Source: Flavobacteriaceae bacterium UBA3478 | Lineage (GTDB): Bacteria > Bacteroidota > Bacteroidia > Flavobacteriales > Flavobacteriaceae | Assembly: GCA_002381155.1 (NCBI GenBank) | Contig: DFQX01000083.1 | Span: 1 to 39,563, forward strand | Reading direction: 5' to 3' | Length of the DNA stretch: 39,563 nucleotides | Shown here: positions 32,818 to 39,563 of the stretch, piece after piece | Layout of the letters: each line of letters begins with the position of its first letter | Position numbering within the stretch: the stretch's first letter is position 1 | The notes under the pieces: model-generated | Told to the model about the DNA's origin: nothing | Database searches by the model: none | The model's input: the letters and a program-made list of their open reading frames with translations, nothing else | Program-made: the position numbers and the translations under genes

Positions 32818-33300
32818 ATGTCAAAATTTACCAAGAAAAAAGACGGAGATTTGCCAGCAGTATCGACAGCTTCGCTACCTGACATCGTATTCATGCTACT
32901 CTTTTTCTTTATGACGGTAACTACCATGAAGGATAGCTCGCTACTTGTAGAGAATGTCCTTCCTAATGCCGATCAGATTAAGAAACTCGAGAAAAAGGAC
33001 CGTGTGATATACATCTACGCTGGTAAGCCAACCCAAGAGTATGTAAAGACTTTTGGAGAAGAGCCTAAGATTCAGTTAAACGATAAGTTCGCGAATGTTA
33101 GTGAGGTAGGTTCTTATGTTTTAGCAGAAAGAGCTACCAAACCACAGGAACTTCAGAATGTACTTACAACGGCTCTTAAAGTCGATAAAAATGCCTCTAT
33201 GGGTATTGTTATGGATATTAAGCAAGAGCTTAGAAAAGTAAATGCACTGAAAGTAAACTATACAACTTATGAGGGTAATGCCTTCAACAACATTCAGTAG
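32818..33300 (+). CDS. Second ExbD/TolR family protein
   Basis: A 160-residue partner of ExbB with one membrane helix near residues 20-38 (LPDIVFMLLFFFMTVTTM) that contains the conserved proton-path Asp. The cytoplasmic start is Lys-rich (MSKFTKKKDGDLPAV), and the periplasmic part includes RVIYIYAGKPTQEYVKTFG. It lacks the CxxC stretch seen in the preceding ExbD. It is the last gene of the cluster, followed by a strong terminator. Two different exbD genes in tandem are, to my knowledge, usual in Bacteroidota, where many TonB receptors must be served. Confidence 0.9.
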   Translation: MSKFTKKKDGDLPAVSTASLPDIVFMLLFFFMTVTTMKDSSLLVENVLPNADQIKKLEKKDRVIYIYAGKPTQEYVKTFGEEPKIQLNDKFANVSEVGSYVLAERATKPQELQNVLTTALKVDKNASMGIVMDIKQELRKVNALKVNYTTYEGNAFNNIQ

Positions 33301-33323
33301 ATTATAGTTTGCTGATATTATTT

Positions 33324-33350
33324 AAAAAGGCCTCCATTGGAGGCCTTTTT
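33324..33350. terminator. Bidirectional terminator between exbD and rpoN
   Basis: A 12-base-pair perfect stem (33324-33335 with 33339-33350, core GGCCTCC/GGAGGCC) with an ATT loop and A/T tracts on both sides. It ends the plus-strand exb cluster and, in the other direction, the rpoN transcript, whose stop codon begins three bases away. Confidence 0.9.
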
Positions 33351-33352
33351 TA

Positions 33353-34798
33353 TTATAGACTTTTTCGTAATCGTGCAACGGGTAGATCGAGTTGTTCACG
33401 ATATTTTGCGACGGTTCGTCGAGCCACCTTATATCCTTTTTCCTTTAGTAGTTTACCTAATTTCTCATCGGTGAGTGGCTTACTTTTGTCTTCTGATTCG
33501 ATGAGTTCTTTTAAAATAGATTTAATTTCTCTAGTGGATACGCTCTCACCCTCCTCGTTTGTCATTGCCTCTGAGAAGTAGCTTTTTACAAGTTGAGTAC
33601 CGTAGGGGGTGTCTATGTACTTACTATTGGCTACACGTGATATGGTTGAAATATCAAGACCGGTTAGTTCTGCAATATCTCTTAAAATCATCGGTTTTAA
33701 ATCCCTTTCGTCCCCGCTTAGAAAATAGGCTGTTTGATAATTGACAATCGCCTGAAGAGTTACGATAAGGGTTTGTTGTCTTTGTCTTATGGCGTCAATG
33801 AACCATTTGGCTGCGTCTAATTTTTGTTTTACAAACTGTACGGCCTCCTTTTGCGCCGCGTTAGTTCCGCCTTGTTTATAGGTCTCAAAAAGTTCTTTAT
33901 AAGAATGTGAGAGGTGAAGTTCTGGTGCATTTCTCGCGTTGAGTTGTAGGTCGATTTGATCGTCCTCGATCCTCAAAATAAAATCTGGAACAATTTGACG
34001 ATTCATTCGAAGTCCTGATGAAAAACCTCCTCCCGGTTTAGGATTAAGTCTTTCAATTTTTGCAATCGCCGTTTTTAAAGCGTCTTCATCGATTTTGTGC
34101 TTTTGTAGGATTTTATCGAAGTGCTTTTTAGAGAACAAGTCGAAACTTTCGTCGATAATTTCGATCGCCAAATCACGTGAGGCACTTTTTGTTTGACGTT
34201 TTAATTGTAGGCTAAGGCATTCTGATACATCTCTCGCTCCGATTCCTGATGGGTCTAATTGTTGGACGGTAGTAAGGGCTTCTTTAAGTTGGTCTTCATT
34301 TATGAATAGACCCACACTAAACGCGAGGTCGTCGATAATATCTTCTAAAGGTCTTCTGAGGTAACCACTTTCATCTAGACTTCCTACCAGATATTCTGCG
34401 ATTAGATATTGCTCAGGCTCTAGATTAAAGGTAGATAACTGCTCGATTACATAACCATAGAAGGTTTGTCCAGCAGCATAGGGTGTTTGATTTTCATCTT
34501 CAGCAGGAGAACTTGATAGACTCGTTTTGTAATCTGGAGTATCGTCATCACTGAGATAATCTTCGATATTGATTTCCTCAGATTGATCTTCTTCGGTCGA
34601 TTCAAAATCGTCGTTCGTTTCGATTTCGAAGGGGTCTTCAGATTCTTCCTTGCCTGTCTCTAAGGCAGGGTTTTCTTCAATCTCTTGCTTAATACGTTCC
34701 TCAAATGCTTGAGTGGGCAGCTGAATTAACTTCATCAGCTGAATCTGCTGTGGTGACAGCTTTTGACTTAGCTTTAATTGAAGATACTGCTTTAACAT
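33353..34798 (-). CDS. rpoN: RNA polymerase sigma-54 factor
   Basis: A 481-residue sigma-54. The Gln/Leu-rich region I (MLKQYLQLKLSQKLSPQQIQ) contacts activator AAA+ proteins, an acidic linker follows (about residues 45-100), and the core-binding and DNA-binding regions come after. The RpoN box ARRTVAKYREQL is at residues 459-470 and reads the -24 element. Length and order are normal. It starts three bases after the asnS stop and is probably the last gene of a pyrH-frr-RND-asnS-rpoN run. No enhancer-binding activator is encoded nearby. Confidence 0.97.
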   Translation of the reverse strand: MLKQYLQLKLSQKLSPQQIQLMKLIQLPTQAFEERIKQEIEENPALETGKEESEDPFEIETNDDFESTEEDQSEEINIEDYLSDDDTPDYKTSLSSSPAEDENQTPYAAGQTFYGYVIEQLSTFNLEPEQYLIAEYLVGSLDESGYLRRPLEDIIDDLAFSVGLFINEDQLKEALTTVQQLDPSGIGARDVSECLSLQLKRQTKSASRDLAIEIIDESFDLFSKKHFDKILQKHKIDEDALKTAIAKIERLNPKPGGGFSSGLRMNRQIVPDFILRIEDDQIDLQLNARNAPELHLSHSYKELFETYKQGGTNAAQKEAVQFVKQKLDAAKWFIDAIRQRQQTLIVTLQAIVNYQTAYFLSGDERDLKPMILRDIAELTGLDISTISRVANSKYIDTPYGTQLVKSYFSEAMTNEEGESVSTREIKSILKELIESEDKSKPLTDEKLGKLLKEKGYKVARRTVAKYREQLDLPVARLRKSL

Positions 34799-34801
34799 GT
34801 C

Positions 34802-36235
34802 CTAAAATTCTGCGTTCTGCGGTGTACGTGGGTAAGGTATTACGTCGCGGATATTTCCCATGCCCGTTGCAAATAATACGAGTCTTTCGAATCCTAAACC
34901 AAAACCGCTGTGAACCGCTGATCCAAAGCGTCTGAGATCGAGATACCAATAAAGTTCTTCTTCATCGATACCCAAAACTTCCATTTTCTTTTTCAGCACA
35001 TCTAGGCGCTCTTCACGTTGTGATCCACCAACAATCTCTCCAATACCTGGGAAAAGCACATCCATCGCTCTTACGGTCTTCTCATCGTCATTTAAACGCA
35101 TATAGAAGGCTTTGATATTGGCGGGATAATTGTAAAGGATTACAGGTGCGTTAAAATGCTTTTCAACAAGGTATCTTTCGTGTTCACTTTGCAAATCGAT
35201 ACCCCACTCATCGACAGGGTATTGAAAACGCTTCTTTTTATTGGCTTTGGAGTTTCGTAGAACGTCAATAGCTTCAGTGTAACTTACTCTCTTGAATTCG
35301 TTGTCGACAACAAAACGAAGTTTTTCGATAAGAGGCATTGGGCTTCTTTCGTTCTGAGGTTTGGTTTTTTCTTCGTCTAATAATCTGTTTTCAAGAAACT
35401 CGAGGTCTTCTTTACAGTGCTCGAGCACATAACGAATGGTATACTTAATAAAGTCCTCTGCGAGTTCCATGTTGTCTTCGAGATCGTAAAAAGCCATTTC
35501 TGGTTCGATCATCCAGAACTCTGCAAGGTGCCTTGAAGTATTTGAATTCTCCGCCCTAAAGGTTGGACCGAAGGTATAGATTTTACCGAGCCCCATGGCG
35601 TAGGTTTCTCCTTCAAGCTGTCCAGAAACAGTGAGATTTGTTTCTTTTCCGAAAAAGTCTTCCTTGTAGTCGATAGTTCCTTCCTCGTTCAAGGGTGGAT
35701 TCTTCAGGTCTAAGGTTGATACTCTGAACATTTCCCCAGCTCCTTCAGCATCTGATCCGGTAATAATTGGGGTGTGCATATAAAAGAATCCTTGCTCGTT
35801 AAAATATTGGTGAACAGCAAATGCTAGTTTCGAACGAACGCGCATGATTGCAGAAAAGGTGCTCGTTCTGATGCGTAGATGAGCTTTTTCACGAAGAAAT
35901 TCTAAACTATGTTTCTTCGGTTGTATCGGATATTGATTAGGGTCAGAGGATCCTAGCAGTTCAATAGTTGCTACTTGTACCTCAACGCTTTGACCCTTTC
36001 CTTGGCTCTCTTCTAACTTTCCGGTTAATTTTAAGCATGCCCCGGTATTAATTTCTTTTAGAAGTTTCTCATCGGTATTTTCAAAATCAATAACACACTG
36101 AAGATTTTGTAAAGTGGAACCATCATTAATGTCTATAAAGCGATTGCTTCTAAAGGTTCTTACCCATCCCATTACAATCACCTCGTTTCCTATTTGAGGG
36201 TCTTCAAGTAGTGATTTGATCGTTGCTGTCTTCAT
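34802..36235 (-). CDS. asnS: Asparaginyl-tRNA synthetase
   Basis: A 477-residue class IIb synthetase that charges tRNA-Asn. The N-terminal OB-fold anticodon-binding domain covers about residues 1-110 (VIMGWVRTFRSNRFIDIND). The catalytic domain has motif 2 around FGPTFRAENSNTSRHLAEFW and motif 3 in GFGLGFERLVLFATG, and IRDVIPYPRTPQNAEF at the end is the usual AsnRS C-terminus. Its presence means Asn-tRNA can be made directly. rpoN follows after three bases, and the RND transporter stop-start gap upstream is 45 bases. Confidence 0.97.
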   Translation of the reverse strand: MKTATIKSLLEDPQIGNEVIVMGWVRTFRSNRFIDINDGSTLQNLQCVIDFENTDEKLLKEINTGACLKLTGKLEESQGKGQSVEVQVATIELLGSSDPNQYPIQPKKHSLEFLREKAHLRIRTSTFSAIMRVRSKLAFAVHQYFNEQGFFYMHTPIITGSDAEGAGEMFRVSTLDLKNPPLNEEGTIDYKEDFFGKETNLTVSGQLEGETYAMGLGKIYTFGPTFRAENSNTSRHLAEFWMIEPEMAFYDLEDNMELAEDFIKYTIRYVLEHCKEDLEFLENRLLDEEKTKPQNERSPMPLIEKLRFVVDNEFKRVSYTEAIDVLRNSKANKKKRFQYPVDEWGIDLQSEHERYLVEKHFNAPVILYNYPANIKAFYMRLNDDEKTVRAMDVLFPGIGEIVGGSQREERLDVLKKKMEVLGIDEEELYWYLDLRRFGSAVHSGFGLGFERLVLFATGMGNIRDVIPYPRTPQNAEF

Positions 36236-36280
36236 TTTCTTATTTCTATATAGTAAAGATACTTGTTCTAAAGGGGACCG

Positions 36281-38674
36281 CTAAGCTTCTGACTCTACAT
36301 CTTTTGGTAGAATATCGATTTTAGGTTGCTTAAGTACTCGGTTATTCGCAATATTTCTTTCTAACGACAGTAAAAGGCATGGTAATAAAACAAGATTAGC
36401 AAGCATAGCGAATAAGAGGGTAGCAGATATTAATCCTCCTAGCGCTTTGGTTCCGCCGTAATTACTGATCATAAAAACCGAGAATCCGAAAAACAATACA
36501 ATGGAGGTGTAGAACATACTTACTCCAGTTTCTTTGAGTGCGGCGTAAACAGATTTCTTGATTTGCCAGTCATTTTGCACCAACTCTTGTCGATATTTTG
36601 CCAAGAAGTGGATCGTATCATCAACCGAAATTCCAAATGCAATACTGAAGATAAGAATGGTAGAGGGTTTGATGGGAACTCCGATGAATCCCATAATACC
36701 GGCGGTAATAATTAGCGGTAATAAATTAGGAACTAGGGAGATTATAATCATTTGGAAAGACCTAAAGAGGTAGGCCATAAGCAGTGAGATTAATACAACT
36801 GCAAGAAATAAGGAAAGCAACAAATTGTTTACTAGGTATCTCGTGCCCTTCAAATAGAGCAAGGCCTTTCCTGTAAGGGCGACATCATACCGTTCTTTTG
36901 GGAAGATTTTTTCTATCGATTTGTTCAAATCTTCTTCAATTTCTTCCATGCGACTCGTCTTTACGTCTTTCATCATGAGTGAAAGTCGTATGCGTCTGTT
37001 TTCGTTATCAACCATTGAGCTTGTAAGATCTGCCTCGCCGCTTAAAGCCGTGTTTGCGGCATCTAGGATAAAATTGCGCTCTTGTCTTGTAGGTAATTGA
37101 TAATATTTTCGAAGTCCCTTGTAATAAGCTTGTTTTGCGTATTTGAAGAGGTTACTAATCGATAGGGGAGTTGATAGTTCAGAGTTTTCTCCAATTTCTT
37201 CAGACAGCTTTTCAACTCTAGATAGAGTAGCTCCAGATAGGGCACCGTTTTCTTTTCCGGTATCTACAAGTATTTCTACCGGTAAGATTCCGTTGAAGTC
37301 TTTTTCATAGAAGAGAATGTCTTCGTAAAAATCAGTGTTTTTCGGAAGGTCTTCGATTCTGCTACCCGTTATTTCAATTTGATAAATACCAATGATACTT
37401 AATACGAGTAAAACCACCGAGGTGATGTAAACGGTAATTCGATGCTCTCGAACAATATTTTCCATGGTTTTTACGAATAGGTCAATCCATGGAGTGTTTA
37501 AGTGCTGCAGGTGTTTATTTTTAGGCAGCGACATATAGCTATAAATGATAGGAATAATCAATAGTGAGAGTACGAATATTCCAATAATGTTGATTGAAGC
37601 TACAATTCCGAATTCTCGAAGTAGGCTGCTGCTTAATATAATAAAGGTGGCGAATCCTGAGGCTGTGGTTAGGTTGGTCATTAGGGTCGCATTCCCTACT
37701 TTAGATATTACACGAATAAGTGATCGCGCCTGATTCCCATGCTTCTTTACTTCCTGCTGATATTTATTAATAAGGAAAATGCAGTTGGGTATTCCGATTA
37801 CAATAATTAAAGGGGGTATAAGCGCCGTTAAGATGGTTATTTCGAAACCTAATAAACCGATTATACCAAACGACCAACTAACTCCAATTAGTACAACCAC
37901 CATGGATATGAAGGTGGCTCTGTAGCTTCTAAAGAAAAAGAAAAAGATGAGAGCGGTAACTAGTAAAGCCCCGATAACAAACAGGATCATTTCCTTTTTT
38001 AGAGTCTCTGCATTTCTAGTTTTGATATAGGGCATACCAGAAATTTTTGCATCGGCTCCAGAGGCTCTTTCAAAGTTCTCTACGAGACTTTTGAACTCAT
38101 TTAGAATGAACTCACTTCGAACTTTGGTGTTTACCACATCGGGGTCCATGAATGCGATGGTACGAATTGCTCTACTATTCGGATCGTAAATAAGGTTCTC
38201 GTAAAAGGGGAGACGTTCGAATAGATGGTAGAGTTTAGATTTTGCATTCTCGTCACTGAGCGCCTCTCGTGGATTAAATGCTTGTGCTTCGAGCTGATCA
38301 CCGGTTCGAACGATCTCTTCAATATTGTCCAAGGAAACGACCGAAACAATTTCGGGGGCAGCTTCTAGTTGTTTACTAAGTCTATTCCAAGCGTTAAAGG
38401 AATTAGCCGTAAAGAGCTCTCTACCTTCGACCGCGATTAAAATGGCATTGTCTTCTGCACCGAACACATCGGTAAACTGGGTGTATTTGATGATCTCTGG
38501 ATGGTCAGTGGGTAGTACCGAGGTTTCCTCATTAGAGAATTTGACATGCCTCCATTGAGAAACAAAAAATGCCGTGAGTAGGACTAAACCAGCAATCCAC
38601 CAAACGCGATTTCTCAAAATGATTCGCGCCACAAAAGGCCAGAAGCCTTCAAAAAATGTTGCTAATTTCCCCAT
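36281..38674 (-). CDS. RND/MMPL family transporter
   Basis: A 797-residue membrane transporter of the hydrophobe/amphiphile RND type related to MMPL and Patched-like proteins. It begins with an N-terminal helix (VWWIAGLVLLTAFFVSQW), a large periplasmic loop, a five-helix bundle with FFFFFRSYRATFISMVVVL and LTALIPPLIIVIGIP, then a second loop and bundle. The conserved GISVDDTIHF lies near residues 681-690 and probably forms the proton path. It lacks the CxxC, RND-adaptor or outer-membrane partners in the neighbourhood. Substrate could be a lipid, sterol-like or hopanoid compound, but nothing here decides this. It follows frr by six bases and lies in the same strand run as asnS and rpoN. Confidence 0.88.
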   Translation of the reverse strand: MGKLATFFEGFWPFVARIILRNRVWWIAGLVLLTAFFVSQWRHVKFSNEETSVLPTDHPEIIKYTQFTDVFGAEDNAILIAVEGRELFTANSFNAWNRLSKQLEAAPEIVSVVSLDNIEEIVRTGDQLEAQAFNPREALSDENAKSKLYHLFERLPFYENLIYDPNSRAIRTIAFMDPDVVNTKVRSEFILNEFKSLVENFERASGADAKISGMPYIKTRNAETLKKEMILFVIGALLVTALIFFFFFRSYRATFISMVVVLIGVSWSFGIIGLLGFEITILTALIPPLIIVIGIPNCIFLINKYQQEVKKHGNQARSLIRVISKVGNATLMTNLTTASGFATFIILSSSLLREFGIVASINIIGIFVLSLLIIPIIYSYMSLPKNKHLQHLNTPWIDLFVKTMENIVREHRITVYITSVVLLVLSIIGIYQIEITGSRIEDLPKNTDFYEDILFYEKDFNGILPVEILVDTGKENGALSGATLSRVEKLSEEIGENSELSTPLSISNLFKYAKQAYYKGLRKYYQLPTRQERNFILDAANTALSGEADLTSSMVDNENRRIRLSLMMKDVKTSRMEEIEEDLNKSIEKIFPKERYDVALTGKALLYLKGTRYLVNNLLLSLFLAVVLISLLMAYLFRSFQMIIISLVPNLLPLIITAGIMGFIGVPIKPSTILIFSIAFGISVDDTIHFLAKYRQELVQNDWQIKKSVYAALKETGVSMFYTSIVLFFGFSVFMISNYGGTKALGGLISATLLFAMLANLVLLPCLLLSLERNIANNRVLKQPKIDILPKDVESEA

Positions 38675-38680
38675 GCTGGG

Positions 38681-39235
38681 TTATACCTTCATGATCTCTG
38701 CCTCTTTCACGCTAAGGGCGCTCTCAACCTTTGCAATAAACTTGTCAGTGAGGTCTTGTACATCTGACTCTGCGTTTTTTAATAGGTCTTCAGAGATTTC
38801 TAATTTCTTTAATTCTTTATTGGCTTCTTGACGTGCTGAGCGGACACCTATTTTTGCATCTTCTGACTCTGCTTTCGCTTGTTTCGCGAGGTCTCTACGG
38901 CGTTCCTCAGTTAGTGGCGGAACGTTAATGATGATAATGTCTCCATTGTTCATCGGATTGAACCCTAAATTCGAATTAATAATCGATTTTTCAATCTCAC
39001 CGAGTAGGTTTTTCTCCCAAGGCTGAACAACTAAAGTTCTCGCGTCTGGGGTGTTGACATTCGCCACCTGTGAGAGAGGAGTTTGAGCTCCATAGTAGTC
39101 GACAGTAACTGAAGAAAGCATTACAGGGTTGGCTTTGCCAGCTCTAATTTTGATAAATGCTTTTTCAAGGTGAGTGATAGAGGCAGTCATTTGCTCTTCT
39201 GCCATATCTAAAATCATCTGTATTTCTTCGTTCAT
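38681..39235 (-). CDS. frr: Ribosome recycling factor
   Basis: A 184-residue factor that, with EF-G, splits post-termination ribosomes. I chose the ATG at 39235 over the in-frame GTG at 39271 because MNEEIQMILDMAEEQM is the family start and the GTG would lie inside pyrH. Domain I helices carry IRAGKANPVMLSSVTVDYYG; domain II includes TLVVQPWEK; the closing helices include PPLTEERRRDLAKQAK. The length is exactly typical (about 185). It lies four bases after pyrH. Confidence 0.97.
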   Translation of the reverse strand: MNEEIQMILDMAEEQMTASITHLEKAFIKIRAGKANPVMLSSVTVDYYGAQTPLSQVANVNTPDARTLVVQPWEKNLLGEIEKSIINSNLGFNPMNNGDIIIINVPPLTEERRRDLAKQAKAESEDAKIGVRSARQEANKELKKLEISEDLLKNAESDVQDLTDKFIAKVESALSVKEAEIMKV

Positions 39236-39239
39236 AGCC

Positions 39240-39563
39240 TTATAAATTAACAACGGTACCCACGTCTTCACCGGTGACTACCTTCATTAGATTTCCTTCT
39301 TTATTCATATCAAAAACCACGATTGGAAGCTCATTTTCTTGACTCAAGGTGAAGGCGGTGGTATCCATTACCTTTAAGCCTTTTCTCAAAACGTCCTCAA
39401 ATGTTATTTCGTTATATCGTGTTGCGTTTTCATCTTTTTCAGGGTCAGCACTATAAATACCGTCAACTCGAGTTCCTTTCAGAATCACGTCTGCTTTAAT
39501 CTCGATAGCTCTCAATACCGCAGCAGAATCAGTGGTGAAGTATGGATTTCCTGTACCACCACC
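39240..39563 (-). CDS. pyrH: Uridylate kinase (UMP kinase), C-terminal part
   Basis: The last 107 residues of UMP kinase; the N-terminal half lies beyond the right edge. The frame is open to position 39563 and begins GGGTGNPYFTTDSAAVLRA, the conserved phosphate/UMP-binding loop of bacterial PyrH. KADVILKGTRVDGIYSADP and the C-terminal strand PIVVFDMNKEGNL follow. It makes UDP from UMP and ATP. A TTG at 39513-39515 might be taken as a start but is internal. The pyrH-frr pair is a very common bacterial arrangement. Confidence 0.95.
   Translation of the reverse strand, partial: GGGTGNPYFTTDSAAVLRAIEIKADVILKGTRVDGIYSADPEKDENATRYNEITFEDVLRKGLKVMDTTAFTLSQENELPIVVFDMNKEGNLMKVVTGEDVGTVVNL

Noticed and set aside
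39236..39271. GTG start for frr giving twelve extra residues
   Set aside because: The extension lies inside pyrH coding sequence and is not like any recycling factor. The ATG at 39235 gives the normal length.
1..39563. CRISPR arrays, insertion sequences, prophage genes or toxin-antitoxin pairs
   Set aside because: No regularly spaced repeats, transposase, integrase, phage structural gene or small toxin-antitoxin pair was seen on either strand.

Overview
The window looks like chromosomal DNA from a free-living, probably marine member of the Bacteroidota, most likely Flavobacteriales. The evidence is the recurrent promoter pattern TTG-N17-19-TAnnTTTG, weak ribosome binding sites, a replicative DnaE carrying an N-terminal DnaQ-like proofreading domain, ribosomal protein S16 with a long acidic tail, a type I asparaginase beside an ExbB/ExbD cluster, and TonB-dependent uptake. 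The DNA is moderately AT-rich and looks uniform by eye. I see no insertion sequence, phage gene, CRISPR array or other sign of recent transfer. No gene-free stretch exceeds 300 bases; the longest are 368-665 (298 bases), 15297-15524 (228 bases) and 3186-3412 (227 bases).

Layout. 1-4216 (minus strand): the start of a large protein that may be a glucan phosphorylase-like enzyme, a TonB-dependent receptor and a GH16 lipoprotein, together suggesting use of a beta-1,3-glucan such as laminarin. 4234-9159: tRNA-Asp, thioredoxin and the replicative polymerase DnaE. 9208-11131 (plus): rpsP, rimM and trmN6. 11128-15296 (minus): a translesion cassette of a second DnaE-type polymerase and an active-site-intact Y-family polymerase. 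15297-15524: a compact control region with two tandem palindromes over the dinB promoter and a probable small RNA or attenuated leader. 15525-18521 (plus): nitroreductase, ruvC, hemW and a cyclase-family hydrolase. 18508-21358: an M20 dipeptidase (minus), tRNA-Leu (plus) and Kdo transferase (minus). 21442-24929 (plus): a sugar aminotransferase, galE and a secreted amidohydrolase. 25007-30849 (plus): sucA, sucB, tatD and ansA. 30964-33300 (plus): exbB, a small membrane protein and two exbD genes. 33353-39563 (minus): rpoN, asnS, an RND/MMPL transporter, frr and pyrH, read in the order pyrH to rpoN.

How the genes fit together. The ExbB/ExbD units could energise TonB-dependent receptors such as the one at the left end, which probably takes up products of the GH16 enzyme. 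Three DNA polymerases lie within about 10.5 kb and each carries a QxxLF-type sliding-clamp motif. The pyrH-frr and rpsP-rimM blocks serve translation; waaA, the aminotransferase and galE serve envelope sugars; sucA and sucB serve the TCA cycle.

Most of the window is ordinary core genome. The part most worth a second look is 15297-15524: a candidate damage-response operator pair next to a promoter and terminator bounded RNA that I could not assign to a known family.
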